Positions 33,447-42,475 of a DNA stretch of 64,000 bases are shown here, one piece after another. Source of the stretch: Enterococcus moraviensis ATCC BAA-383 (GTDB taxonomy: Bacteria; Bacillota; Bacilli; Lactobacillales; Enterococcaceae); assembly GCF_000407445.1 (NCBI RefSeq), contig NZ_ASWB01000003.1, forward strand, positions 496,001-560,000, given 5' to 3'. The translations under genes were made by a program, and so were the position numbers. Each line of letters opens with the position of its first letter. Within the stretch, counting starts at the first letter, position 1. The notes beneath the pieces were generated by a model. That model ran no database searches. It was not told where the DNA came from and saw only the letters and a program-made list of their open reading frames with translations.

Positions 33447-34063
33447 ATACTTCCCTCCTTAATCGTGATAATGGAATCACATAATTCATCTATGTCTTTT
33501 TTGTTGTGACTCGCGATGACAATAATCCGTCCATTACTCTTCAATTCTTTAATAAGCTGATAAAATTTTTCTATAGCCTCGTCATCAAGCCCATTTGTTG
33601 GCTCATCCAACAATAAAACTTTAGGTTTTTCAAATATAGCTTGTGCAATAATTAATTTTTGTTTCATACCCAAAGAGTATTTCTTTACCGGCCTAGAATC
33701 TTTTGGATCCAACCCTACTCTACTTAGAGCTAGTTCTATCTCTTTGTCATTTGCACTTTTTTTAATTTTAGAAAGGAGTCTTAAATTATTAAAGCCACTT
33801 ATTGTCGGGTCTAGTCCTTCATGTTCAATAAGTAGACCTAGACTGGGTAAAAAATCAAAATCTTTTCCTAATATTTTACCATCATATGTTATTTCCCCTT
33901 CACGCACCCGAATAAGTCCTGCCATGGCACGCAATAACATTGTTTTACCCGAACCATTTTGACCAACTAAACCATATACATTTCCTTCTTCAAAAGTTAA
34001 ACTTATGTTTTTTAATACCATATGCTTTTTTAACTTTTTTGAGATATTATCAACAACTAACAT
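33437..34063 (-). CDS. ABC transporter ATP-binding protein
   Basis: A 208-residue ATPase of the BcrA/CcmA-like group. Walker A is GQNGSGKT, the signature is YSLGMKQKL in place of LSGGQ, and Walker B is VLLLDEPTNGLDD, with a switch histidine in IASHN. It follows three membrane genes with 9 bases between and overlaps the next gene, so it should energise a transporter of those subunits. Its probable cargo or target is the DUF2712-like protein encoded first. Confidence 0.9.
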   Translation of the reverse strand: MLVVDNISKKLKKHMVLKNISLTFEEGNVYGLVGQNGSGKTMLLRAMAGLIRVREGEITYDGKILGKDFDFLPSLGLLIEHEGLDPTISGFNNLRLLSKIKKSANDKEIELALSRVGLDPKDSRPVKKYSLGMKQKLIIAQAIFEKPKVLLLDEPTNGLDDEAIEKFYQLIKELKSNGRIIVIASHNKKDIDELCDSIITIKEGSICR

Positions 34064-34072
34064 TTATATCCC

Positions 34073-34729
34073 TCACAAATAATTTATTTTTTTTGCTACA
34101 ACATAATGAACAACTATAAATAGGAGAACCAATAGCATCTCTAAAAATAGGATTACGCTGCTTACTCGACCAATTCTATTTAAGTATGACGGAAACGCTA
34201 AAACTACTCCTATTACAGGTATTTTTGAAAATATATCGGAAAAGACAACAACACCCAAAATATACGCATTTACTCCTACTATTGATAGATATAGATTTTT
34301 AGTCATAAACATAATCAAAGAAGATAACAGACCAACAATAAGTATCGCAACACTTTGAAGTACATATTCACTCGTAATTATTAAGTCAGGCATTTGTACT
34401 TTCCGAATAATAATTACCATCAATAAAATACCAACGTTTACAGCTATGTTAATTAAGACTTTTTTTAAGTATTGGTTCATCACGTTGATTCTAGTATCAT
34501 ATCTAACAACAGAATAACTAATAATTTTTTGCTTTAAAAATTGAAAACAAGACAGCATCAAACAAGTATACATATAGCTATATATCAAAAACCAGGATAA
34601 GAGCTCCTTCACCGAGAAATTTTTAGATAATCCAACGATTACTGAAAACTCTGTTGTATGTTCATAATTAAAACCATTATCAAATAGTAGAAAAAGTAGA
34701 AATAAAACAATAACTTCAATATATTTCAT
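34073..34729 (-). CDS. Membrane subunit of the ABC cassette (third)
   Basis: A 218-residue protein with about six hydrophobic spans and no recognised family. The 4-base overlap with the gene before it (34726-34729) suggests coupled translation. It is similar in size and layout to the preceding 221-residue protein, so the two may form a heteromeric permease. Confidence 0.7.
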   Translation of the reverse strand: MKYIEVIVLFLLFLLFDNGFNYEHTTEFSVIVGLSKNFSVKELLSWFLIYSYMYTCLMLSCFQFLKQKIISYSVVRYDTRINVMNQYLKKVLINIAVNVGILLMVIIIRKVQMPDLIITSEYVLQSVAILIVGLLSSLIMFMTKNLYLSIVGVNAYILGVVVFSDIFSKIPVIGVVLAFPSYLNRIGRVSSVILFLEMLLVLLFIVVHYVVAKKINYL

Positions 34730-35391
34730 AACAGATCAGTCCTTTTAAATAGTTCAAAATTGATAATGAGCAAGAACAACGTAACAGATATAAACATAGG
34801 GAGGTAGACAATTATACTCATCTCAATATTTAATACATAGTATGCAAAACTTGAATTAAAAAAAGAAAAGTACTCTTCAAACAGAAAATACAGTCCCATG
34901 ATTAAAAAAACGGATAGAATCATATTCTTTCCCTTACTTTTATTTCCATTTAACAAGTTTATCAACATATAAATTTGAAATGCTATGTTAACCATAAAGA
35001 AGAAAATTAAAGTTTGTTTAATATATTCAGATAAAACAACAGAATTTGAAGCAAATAAAAATACTAGCAACCCAATTAAAAAATAAATTCCAATGAATCT
35101 AATGGACTCTAGAAATCCTCTCATACATTCAAAAAAATAGCGTTTATTTTTTGTCATTCTCACATTTTCATAGACATTTTTTTCTGGCATGAAAATCCCT
35201 ATTGAAAAAAGGAAAAGAGGAACCAGTATAAAGATAAATAAAGATAAATCGTAATAAGAAAAGTAGTTTGTCATCTGATCTGTCACACTGTTTTTAGGAT
35301 TAATTCTAGCTAGGAATTGAGTAAAATATAAAACAAATAGAAGAAGAATTTGTATTAACATTCTGATGACGTTTTGACTAAACAAAATCAT
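34726..35391 (-). CDS. Membrane subunit of the ABC cassette (second)
   Basis: A 221-residue protein with about six spans (for example MLIQILLLFVLYFTQFL at the N-terminus). It overlaps both neighbours, by 14 and 4 bases. No named family recognised. Its codons are strongly AT-rich compared with the zinc genes on either side, which suggests acquisition. Confidence 0.7.
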   Translation of the reverse strand: MILFSQNVIRMLIQILLLFVLYFTQFLARINPKNSVTDQMTNYFSYYDLSLFIFILVPLFLFSIGIFMPEKNVYENVRMTKNKRYFFECMRGFLESIRFIGIYFLIGLLVFLFASNSVVLSEYIKQTLIFFFMVNIAFQIYMLINLLNGNKSKGKNMILSVFLIMGLYFLFEEYFSFFNSSFAYYVLNIEMSIIVYLPMFISVTLFLLIINFELFKRTDLL

Positions 35392-36154
35392 AATTCAACC
35401 ACCATTTTCGTTGAATGATTAAACAAATGCTCATTAATAATATTATTGAAATAAGGTACATAAATTTTAAGCTAAAGGTGTATTCCGTAAATGGCTGAAA
35501 ACTAACCATGATAGAAGGTGTAATACTAATTAATAGATACCATATGCTTATTACTATAAATACTGTATAGTAAATTGATTTAGTAAAAATATTTACAGTA
35601 GAAATAATTACACTCATACATCCTGTTATAACTGCTCCCATAATTATATGTATCCAATTGGATAATCCTGGATGACTAAGCTCCCAAAGAATTGAGTTAT
35701 GAAGCAATGTCTGAAAATCACCAACACTGATAGAATGTTCTACCATAAACGGAACAGCCTTTTCTTTTCTGAAAATAATAGTCACAGCCCCATAATTAAT
35801 AACTGCCGATAAAAACATCAAGCAAAATCCATAAAAGAAATTGACTTGATTGTATACCTTCCAATAATATTTTCGATCTTTTCTTATCATGATGGACAAG
35901 AGGTTTCCTGAATTAAAATCTGACAATGACCAATAACTCGCTCCAAAAACTAGATAGACTGGTAACAGCCATAATAATAACATTTGGGCATAATGACCTT
36001 CTGAATTACCCGCTAAAAATGTAGAATAATTAGGGGCATACCCTCCAAATGATTTATACAACATAAATACGTCGATCAACATTAATACAAAAAATAGAAG
36101 AAAAATAAAGTTGCTTCTTCTATCACTAAATAGACGTTTAAAAAAATACTCCAT
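35378..36154 (-). CDS. Membrane subunit of the ABC cassette (first)
   Basis: A 258-residue protein with about six spans. The N-terminal FFKRLFSDRRSNFIFLLFFVLML and the first extracytoplasmic loop resemble ABC-2-type permeases of peptide or bacteriocin systems in general layout. It begins 63 bases after the DUF2712-like gene. An AAAGGAG-like site (AAAAGGAGTTT) precedes ATG. Confidence 0.72.
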   Translation of the reverse strand: MEYFFKRLFSDRRSNFIFLLFFVLMLIDVFMLYKSFGGYAPNYSTFLAGNSEGHYAQMLLLWLLPVYLVFGASYWSLSDFNSGNLLSIMIRKDRKYYWKVYNQVNFFYGFCLMFLSAVINYGAVTIIFRKEKAVPFMVEHSISVGDFQTLLHNSILWELSHPGLSNWIHIIMGAVITGCMSVIISTVNIFTKSIYYTVFIVISIWYLLISITPSIMVSFQPFTEYTFSLKFMYLISIILLMSICLIIQRKWWLNYDFV

Positions 36155-36217
36155 TATAAACTCCTTTTATAAAAATATAGTAGAGCTTTCACTCTACTAT
36201 AACTAATACACATTGAT

Positions 36218-36682
36218 TTATGGACGATTTAATAACTGTCCACCAGAAATAATATACGCAGTCTCCTCATCCCATGTCCCATAACAAGAATAAGATGCGT
36301 TATTATAGTTATTATTCTCAGCTGTTAATTTTACATTTTGTTTGCTTGCTGATGAATACGCTGAATTGTACAACCTAGGACCTCCAGCTGACGCATTGAA
36401 TGCTTTTGAAACATTCTCGCCATTTGATTTTTCTAACCAAAAACGTGTATACGTCATCCACCCCTCTTCAGAAGAACCCAATTGAACAGTCCAAGCTCTG
36501 TTCCGATTAGTAGTTTGTCTATAGCGAGTGCTTGTAGACGTATTTTTTTGCTTAGGTTTGATCACAAACGTAAATTTTACATAATCCGTTTTGTACGCTG
36601 CATACGCTTTGGCCGTAAAGCCTAATGATACAAGAACTAGCAAACAAGCCATTAACCACATTACCCTTTTTTTCATTTTCAT
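36218..36682 (-). CDS. Secreted DUF2712/YolA-like protein
   Basis: A 154-residue exported protein. The signal peptide is about residues 1-29 (ends AYA-AYKTD). The mature part (FTFVIKPKQKN, TRYRQTTNRNRAW, YSSASKQNVKLTAENNNYNNASY, GTWDEETAY) matches my memory of DUF2712, the family of B. subtilis prophage protein YolA. Its function is unknown; a secreted beta-rich protein encoded first in an operon with an ABC transporter suggests a bacteriocin-like or surface role. GAGGGGG lies 2 bases before the first ATG, and the second ATG (36676) has better spacing. Promoter candidate: TCGACT, 17 bp, TACAAT. Confidence 0.75.
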   Translation of the reverse strand: MKMKKRVMWLMACLLVLVSLGFTAKAYAAYKTDYVKFTFVIKPKQKNTSTSTRYRQTTNRNRAWTVQLGSSEEGWMTYTRFWLEKSNGENVSKAFNASAGGPRLYNSAYSSASKQNVKLTAENNNYNNASYSCYGTWDEETAYIISGGQLLNRP

Positions 36683-36845
36683 TTCCCCCTCTTAGCCTAA
36701 CTTAGAAATTCAGTTGAATTCCAAAATCCCATTGTAACATATAGTTCATTTTAAGTCGATTTAATTTATCTGATAGTCGTTTAACGTAGATTAAATAGAC
36801 AAAGTATTTACATTAGCTAAAAATCTTGCTTATTTGACTAAACAT

Positions 36846-36937
36846 AAAAAAAAGACCTATTATTTGATGTGACCACAAAAAGTTCGATTTTTTTGTGGTC
36901 ACTACAATTCTCAATAGGTCTTTTTTTAATTCATTTG
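36846..36937. terminator. Large nested bidirectional terminator
   Basis: AAAAAAAGACCTATT pairs with AATAGGTCTTTTTTT, enclosing GTGACCACAAAAA/TTTTTGTGGTCAC. T tracts lie on both strands. It separates adcC from the inserted cassette and would stop adcAC transcription from reaching adcB. Confidence 0.85.
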
Positions 36938-36961
36938 TACCAAATATGATAGCTAGCAACA

Positions 36962-37003
36962 CTTATTTTAGTGTGTTTTTTCTGTATTCGTTACTAATTC
37001 TGA
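36962..37003. repeat. Imperfect direct repeat, right copy
   Basis: Similar to 32732-32775. On the minus strand it encodes the last residues of adcC ([10 protein letters not shown], stop). Confidence 0.65.
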
Positions 37004-37678
37004 ACTCATATGAAAGCATCTCCATTGTGAGTCCTCCTTCCGAACTAAACGAATTTGGCGATCCGCATACGATTTGATATCTTCATGATCATGCGTGATC
37101 ATCAAAATCGCTTTGCCATGATCATGAGCATTATGCCTTAAAAGACGATAAAACTCATTTCTAGACGTTTCATCCATCCCAGTTGTTGGTTCATCTAAAA
37201 TAAATAAATCAGGGTCAGTCGCAAATATACGGGCTAAACTGATACGTTGTTTCTGCCCACCTGAAAGTTCACCAATACGTTTATGACGCATCTCCCACAT
37301 GCCGACCGCCTTTAATGCTTTTTCTACATGTTGATGATCACGTTTTGTTAATGGCTTAAACCAACGATTACGTGGAAAACGTCCTGAACGAACTAACTCG
37401 ATCACAGTACTTGGAAATCCCGCATTAAATGAAGCCACTTGTTGCGGAATATAGCCAATGCTAAGTTTTTCTCCTTCTGTATTTTCTTTGGCGATTGTAA
37501 TGGCCCCTTTAGTTGGTTTCAATAACCCTAAAGTACTTTTGATCAATGTTGATTTGGCCGCACCGTTTTCACCAGTGAGAATGACAAATTCACCTGGATC
37601 AACAAAATATGAAACATCTTCTAAGACTGGTTCATCATCGTAATAGAATGTGAGGTCTTTGACTTCTAGATAATGCAT
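36968..37678 (-). CDS. adcC: Zinc ABC transporter ATP-binding protein
   Basis: A 236-residue ATPase of the AdcC/ZnuC family. Walker A is GENGAAKST (an A where G is usual), the signature is LSGGQKQR and Walker B is [13 protein letters not shown]. It follows adcA by 78 bases. In the uninterrupted arrangement the gene would end at TGA just past CATATGAGTTCA, overlapping adcB. Here the inserted DNA replaces that stop and adds ten residues, [10 protein letters not shown]. Confidence 0.93.
   Translation of the reverse strand: MHYLEVKDLTFYYDDEPVLEDVSYFVDPGEFVILTGENGAAKSTLIKSTLGLLKPTKGAITIAKENTEGEKLSIGYIPQQVASFNAGFPSTVIELVRSGRFPRNRWFKPLTKRDHQHVEKALKAVGMWEMRHKRIGELSGGQKQRISLARIFATDPDLFILDEPTTGMDETSRNEFYRLLRHNAHDHGKAILMITHDHEDIKSYADRQIRLVRKEDSQWRCFHMSSELVTNTEKTH
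37001..37024. repeat. 24-bp direct repeat, right copy
   Basis: Identical to 32299-32322. On the minus strand it codes the adcC segment WRCFHMSS and, in the other frame, the adcB start MEMLSYEF. Confidence 0.9.
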
Positions 37679-37756
37679 GATCCTACTCCTTCTTTCGACT
37701 AATATACGCTTGGAAGCTAAGACAAATACTGAACATCTTTATCTCGCTATTATTTT

Positions 37757-38716
37757 TTACTTAATACTTTTCTTCAAGGCTTCAAGATTGGCCTTCATCA
37801 CTGAAATATAATCTTCGCCTTGCTCTTGTTCTTTTTTGGTAAGACTTTCTAGCGGATTAAGGACCGCTAATTCTACATCTGTTTCACGCGCCAATGTTTC
37901 AGCTACTTTTGATGAAGCCGACGTTTCAAAATAAATCACGGACACGTTATGCTCTTTGATATATTTTTTCAACTCAGCTAAACGACTAGGCGACGGTTCT
38001 TGATCTGGAGAAATCCCCGCAATCGATTCTTGTGTCAAACCGTATTGTTTTGCTAAATAACCAAACGCCGCATGTTGCGTCACAAACGTTTTATTGTTCG
38101 CATTGGCGAATGCTTCTTTATATTCTGAATCTAAGGCTTTTAATTTTTCACTATAAGCTGTAGCATTTTTCTCAAATGTGGCTTTTTTATCTGGATATTT
38201 TTTGACTAACGCATCCCGAATCGTTTCAACTTCTTTTTGTGCTAAAACTGGATCTAACCAAACATGTGGGTCTAATTCGTGATCATGTCCACTATGGTCA
38301 GCTTCGTCTTCATGCTCTTCTTCGTGAGCCGCACCTTCCATTAAGTCGATTGAGCTAGCTGCTTCGACAACTGCAACTTTTTTTCCATCAACATTTTCCA
38401 AAACGTCTTTGACCCAAGTCTCTAACTCGTGACTATTGTAAACAAATACGTCTGCGTCTGTGATTTTCGCAATGTCTTTGGCACTTGGTTCATAATCATG
38501 TGGTTCTGTGCCCGCTGGAATCAATAATTGTACATCTCCCGCATCCCCTACCACATTTTTAGCAAAATCATACATTGGATAAAAAGTTGTCACGACTTTT
38601 ATTGTATCACTTTTCCCTGATTCTTCTTGCTCTTTTGTTTGTCCGCAGGCTGCTAATGTAAAAATAACGGCTATTAATAACAGTCCGACACTATATTTCC
38701 AACTATTTTTTCTCAT
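37757..38716 (-). CDS. adcA: Zinc-binding lipoprotein of the Adc transporter
   Basis: A 319-residue solute-binding lipoprotein of the cluster A-I family. The signal ends at a lipobox, LAAC, with Cys24. The His/Asp/Glu-rich loop at residues 131-151 (HEEEHEDEADHSGHDHELDP) is typical of zinc binders. Metal-site histidines lie in GTEPHDYEPS, DPHVWLDP and TQHAAFGYLAKQYG. ATG 38716 follows GAGGG at 8 bases. A Zur box lies upstream. Confidence 0.94.
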   Translation of the reverse strand: MRKNSWKYSVGLLLIAVIFTLAACGQTKEQEESGKSDTIKVVTTFYPMYDFAKNVVGDAGDVQLLIPAGTEPHDYEPSAKDIAKITDADVFVYNSHELETWVKDVLENVDGKKVAVVEAASSIDLMEGAAHEEEHEDEADHSGHDHELDPHVWLDPVLAQKEVETIRDALVKKYPDKKATFEKNATAYSEKLKALDSEYKEAFANANNKTFVTQHAAFGYLAKQYGLTQESIAGISPDQEPSPSRLAELKKYIKEHNVSVIYFETSASSKVAETLARETDVELAVLNPLESLTKKEQEQGEDYISVMKANLEALKKSIK

Positions 38717-38748
38717 CTTATTGACCCTCATTTCGATTTGTCTCATTC

Positions 38749-38769
38749 AAATCGTAATATTTCCGATTT
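38749..38769 (-). promoter_or_regulatory. Zur box of the adcA operon
   Basis: AAATCGTAAT-A-TTTCCGATTT (plus strand) fits the palindromic Firmicute Zur consensus with two mismatches. It is 32 bases ahead of the adcA start. Confidence 0.7.
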
Positions 38770-38850
38770 GTTAGCAAGAACTAATTTAACAGATGAAAAA
38801 GAGAACGTCAAGTAAAAAAGAAAAAGTATTTTTATAGTTCCTTATTTAGA

Positions 38851-38895
38851 GTAAAAAAATGAAGAGTGACCATTGTAGTCATCCCTTCATTTTTC
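38851..38895 (-). terminator. ispE terminator
   Basis: AAAATGAAG.GTGAC pairs with GTCAT.CTTCATTTT; the minus strand continues with T residues. It lies right after the ispE stop. Confidence 0.75.
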
Positions 38896-38897
38896 GA

Positions 38898-39749
38898 TTA
38901 TTTTAACGTTCGCACAATATAGACTTCATCGCAGAAGCCTTTTAAACCATTATAAATCCGTTGTGCACGTGTTTTCTTCTCGCATAAAGCAAATACCGTT
39001 GGACCGCTGCCACTCATTAAAGCTGCATCTGCTCCATACTTCATCATCCGATCTTTGATTTGCTGGATTACTGGATGACGTTTGATTGTCACACTTTCTA
39101 ATGCGTTGCCAACTTTTTCTGCCATCAACTGGTACTCGTCCGCTTCGATTGCTTTTTTCAGCCCTTGAACGTCAGGGTGTTGAATACTATTGAAAGATAA
39201 ACTTCCAAAAATCGAACCAGTAGAAACACTCATTCTAGGCTTCACTAGAATAACCCAACATTGAGGCATTGATGAGAGAAATTCTATCTTTTCTCCACGT
39301 CCTGAGACAAATGCTGTACCGCCATGGATGCAATAAGGAACATCCGAGCCAATCGTACTGCCCAATTCTGCAAGTTCTTCTAAGGACAACCCTAAATCCC
39401 ATAATCGATTTAGTCCTCTTAATGCAGCAGCACAGTCACTACTCCCACCAGCTAGTCCAGCTGCAACAGGTATTCTTTTTTCTATATAAATTTTAACTCC
39501 TTGAGTAATATGAAATGTATTTTTCAGCAATTCTGCTGCCTGATATACATGATTTCTTCTATCTACTGGTAAAAAGGAGCTATCCGTTTCAATTATTATT
39601 TCATTTTCCGGCAATAACTCAAACGTTAGCCGATCCGCTAAATCTACACTAGCCATGATCATCTCTAATTCGTGATAACCATCATTTCTTTTATAGAGAG
39701 CATCCAACCCCAAGTTGATTTTTGCGGGCGCTTTTTCTATGATTTCCAT
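38898..39749 (-). CDS. ispE: 4-diphosphocytidyl-2-C-methyl-D-erythritol kinase
   Basis: A 283-residue GHMP kinase of the non-mevalonate isoprenoid pathway. Motifs: KAPAKINLGLDALYKRNDGYHEL, IPVAAGLAGGSSDCAAALRGL and SGSGPTVFAL. ATG 39749 follows AGGTG at 6 bases. ispD and ispF are 7-8 kb away on the same strand, so the MEP pathway is probably active here. Confidence 0.95.
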   Translation of the reverse strand: MEIIEKAPAKINLGLDALYKRNDGYHELEMIMASVDLADRLTFELLPENEIIIETDSSFLPVDRRNHVYQAAELLKNTFHITQGVKIYIEKRIPVAAGLAGGSSDCAAALRGLNRLWDLGLSLEELAELGSTIGSDVPYCIHGGTAFVSGRGEKIEFLSSMPQCWVILVKPRMSVSTGSIFGSLSFNSIQHPDVQGLKKAIEADEYQLMAEKVGNALESVTIKRHPVIQQIKDRMMKYGADAALMSGSGPTVFALCEKKTRAQRIYNGLKGFCDEVYIVRTLK

Positions 39750-39933
39750 TATTTTCACCTATCTAATCCAATACCTAACCGTCTTCACAATCTTTTAAAT
39801 TCTAACATATGTTCTTAGAGAAGTATATATTTGTCTAAAAATTGGTCGCCATTTCAAAACTTGTGTAACGTTAATCCATCTCATTCGCTTTTTCTACTAA
39901 TCACTTCCGAATACTAAAATAATACATTAGTAA

Positions 39934-39975
39934 AAAAAAGTAGAGCTAAAGCGTTTTCGCTTTAGCTCTACTTTT
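39934..39975. terminator. Terminator of veg
   Basis: A 16-bp perfect stem, AGTAGAGCTAAAGCG with its complement, around TTTT, with T tracts on both strands. Confidence 0.85.
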
Positions 39976-39993
39976 AAACATCAATTCATGTCT

Positions 39994-40239
39994 TTAGACT
40001 GCTTCACTGATAAATTCAATCTCTACTGTGCGTGTCAACACATCAGAATAACTATAAGAAACTCGTTCAAATGAGTTTTCATCTGGATCTAAATCTACAA
40101 CGAAGACAGATGGATACGTTTCTGTCAAAATACCTTTACGTTCAGTTTGGCGCTTTCTGCCGGTCTGAGCAACTAATGTGATTTTGCTGCCGATACGACA
40201 TTCTAGATCTTTTTTAATGGAAGCTAAAGTTGTTGGCAT
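39994..40239 (-). CDS. veg: Veg protein
   Basis: An 81-residue Veg-family protein (PTTLASIKKDLECRIGSKITLVAQTGRKRQTERKGILTETYPSVFVVDLD), linked in B. subtilis to biofilm gene control. It is a small SH3-like beta protein. ATG 40239 with GAGGTG at 6 bases gives the family length; the upstream in-frame extension is hydrophobic and unlikely. It lies between ispE and the sigma factor gene, as in relatives. Confidence 0.92.
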   Translation of the reverse strand: MPTTLASIKKDLECRIGSKITLVAQTGRKRQTERKGILTETYPSVFVVDLDPDENSFERVSYSYSDVLTRTVEIEFISEAV

Positions 40240-40372
40240 TGCATTCACCTCAAATTCCATTGTACCACATAACAATAAAAATATCAAGTTTACCATAGCA
40301 GAAAATGAATTGCAACTAATTATATTTTATAAATGGATAATTATTTGATGTGAAAAATGACAATTTTCTCAT

Positions 40373-40933
40373 TTAGTCATAAACAATCGATTTTACTTTC
40401 TTTTTTGCCCGATCATAGGCACTTCTGACGGTTGGTTCATGATTATCTGTGTCTCTAGCGATCTCTTCTAATTCTTTACCGTTCATGTATTCTTCAAACG
40501 TGGTTCGTTCAAAGGGCGATAATACCGTGGGTAATTGTTCGAGCTTCTCTCGAATGATCATTTGCTCTAATACATCTGAATCTTCTATCCCTATGTAATC
40601 AAAAAAAGACTCTCCCTGATTTTCTATTTTTTGATCTAACGAAACAGACTGGATATCAATTGTTCTTTTTAGTGCACACTGTTTTCTAATCAAACTACGG
40701 ATATGATTTTCAAAATTCGACTTAAAAAATTTTCCGATGGACACGTTATGCACCTCTTGGTACTTCTCTAATGACTTGTGAAAAACAATACGCCCTTCCT
40801 GCAACCAATCTTCTCGATCAAAATCTTTCAAATAGTACTTTTTTCGGAACTTATGCACCACCGGATGATATTTCCGATACAACTGGTCAAATGCCAGTGC
40901 ATCTCCTTTTAAGATTTCTTCATACTGATTCAT
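40373..40933 (-). CDS. SigH/ComX-like RNA polymerase sigma factor
   Basis: A 186-residue sigma-70-type factor. Region 2 covers about 15-80 (AFDQLYRKYHPVVHKFRKKYYLKDFDREDWLQEGRIVFHKSLEKYQ) and region 4 about 130-185 (LSPFERTTFEEYMNGKELEEIARDTDNHEPTVRSAYDRAKKKVK). Length and position after the Rae1/YacP gene match the SigH-like factor of enterococci; its counterpart in streptococci drives competence. ATG 40933 has AAGGAG 10 bases upstream; TTG or ATG codons slightly upstream are alternatives. Confidence 0.8.
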   Translation of the reverse strand: MNQYEEILKGDALAFDQLYRKYHPVVHKFRKKYYLKDFDREDWLQEGRIVFHKSLEKYQEVHNVSIGKFFKSNFENHIRSLIRKQCALKRTIDIQSVSLDQKIENQGESFFDYIGIEDSDVLEQMIIREKLEQLPTVLSPFERTTFEEYMNGKELEEIARDTDNHEPTVRSAYDRAKKKVKSIVYD

Positions 40934-41020
40934 CAACAACATTCTCCTTCCAAGCATTCTACCAAAATGCTTAGAAAAATCTTACCACTTATTCTTGATA
41001 AAAAAGATGGGGTTTGACTA

Positions 41021-41551
41021 TTAGTCTTTCTTTTTGGATAATTCGTCCAATTTTTCAGACAGTTTTGACAATTGGTCAATATTCCACGGAGAATTTCGGC
41101 GAAAATCTTGAAAGTGAATATCTGTTGCATGAACAGCAATGGTCCGTTCTGTTTTTTTAACATTTTTATACAATTCATTCGCCGAGGCTCTTAAAGCACC
41201 TTTTGAAAAAACCAGCCATTGCTCTGCTAGATCACTCGTAGCAACCGTTACTTGAGTCAATCGATCATTTTTTTCCCCTGCGATCCGCTCAATATAGCTA
41301 TCTGCTGTTTCATCTTCTTTAGTGAAAATGACTGTTAATCGGTATTTTTTATATGTTTGCTGGATTCCAGGAACTAACTGTGCATCAAATACAACAATCA
41401 CTTCTAAATCTTCATATTTTGCATAATTCGATAAACGCTGCAATAAACGTTCCCTAGCATCTTCAAGTTTATTTTGATTCTTGAGCTGAACTAGTTCAGG
41501 CCAAGAGCCAATCATATTATACCCATCAACAATCAATAACTGTTTTTTCAT
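41021..41551 (-). CDS. NYN-domain endoribonuclease, YacP/Rae1 family
   Basis: A 176-residue PIN-like nuclease. The acidic residues in LLIVDGYNMIGSW, VIVVFDAQLVPG, EDETADSYIERI and VATSDLAEQ form the catalytic set. The B. subtilis homologue Rae1 cuts mRNA in the ribosomal A site. It lies between rlmB and the sigma gene, as in relatives. Confidence 0.9.
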   Translation of the reverse strand: MKKQLLIVDGYNMIGSWPELVQLKNQNKLEDARERLLQRLSNYAKYEDLEVIVVFDAQLVPGIQQTYKKYRLTVIFTKEDETADSYIERIAGEKNDRLTQVTVATSDLAEQWLVFSKGALRASANELYKNVKKTERTIAVHATDIHFQDFRRNSPWNIDQLSKLSEKLDELSKKKD

Positions 41552-41638
41552 TTTACTTTGTCACCTTCTTTATGTAAGTAGCCAAGAAAAAACTTATCTT
41601 ACCGTCAATAAGCTTTTTCTCAACGTTTATCTAAATTT

Positions 41639-42475
41639 CTAAAGAGGATTACGCCCACGATAGACTTCATACATCAACAGACCCGCTGCAACACCTGCAT
41701 TAAGACTCTGAACATGTCCGACCATCGGAATCGTTAATAGTTCATCTACTTCTTTATGCAGTCCTTGGCTCATACCACGGCCCTCGTTGCCGATGATCAG
41801 TGCAATCGCACCTTGTGTATTCCATTGGCGATAATCCGTACCGCTCATATCCGTACCGAAAATCCAAAAACTATTTCCCTTCAACGTGGCAATGCTTTGT
41901 GCCAAGTTTGTTACCCGAGCAACTGGAATATATTCAACAGCACCTGTCGAAGCCTTTGTAACCACTGGGGTAATACCTACTGCACGATGTTTTGGGATTA
42001 TGATACCATCAACTCCTGTCGCATCAGCTGTCCTCAAAATAGAACCAAAATTATGTGGATCTTCTAAACTATCTAAAATCAAGAAAAAGGGCGTCTCAGT
42101 CTTCTCTTTTGTACGATCGATCAATTCGTCCAACGTTAAGTATTCGTATGCTGTAATCGCTAATACGATCCCCTGATGCACACCATGATCCGTCATTGTA
42201 TCTAGTTTTTGTTTAGGTACCCATTTAACAGGAACTGCGTTCTCTTTTGCTAACTGTTTTAAGTGTTCTACTTTTTCACTTTTACTATCTTCTTGAAGAA
42301 ATAACTTGTTGCCTCGTCCTTGTTGAAGTGCTTCGATCGTTGCATGGTTCCCGAACACAAAATTATCTTCGATTGCTTCTTGAGTCACTTCATGTTCTCT
42401 TTTCGGCTCTTTTTTAAATGGTTGTTTTCTCTGTGGCTTGTTGCCTTTAAAAGGCTTTTTTTTGTCATTTCTCAT
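41639..42475 (-). CDS. rlmB: 23S rRNA (guanosine-2'-O-)-methyltransferase, TrmH/RlmB family
   Basis: A 278-residue SPOUT methyltransferase. A Lys-rich N-terminus leads to the substrate-binding domain ([23 protein letters not shown]) and the knotted core with [43 protein letters not shown] and [26 protein letters not shown] 42475 follows AGGTG and overlaps mrnC by 11 bases. Confidence 0.93.
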   Translation of the reverse strand: MRNDKKKPFKGNKPQRKQPFKKEPKREHEVTQEAIEDNFVFGNHATIEALQQGRGNKLFLQEDSKSEKVEHLKQLAKENAVPVKWVPKQKLDTMTDHGVHQGIVLAITAYEYLTLDELIDRTKEKTETPFFLILDSLEDPHNFGSILRTADATGVDGIIIPKHRAVGITPVVTKASTGAVEYIPVARVTNLAQSIATLKGNSFWIFGTDMSGTDYRQWNTQGAIALIIGNEGRGMSQGLHKEVDELLTIPMVGHVQSLNAGVAAGLLMYEVYRGRNPL

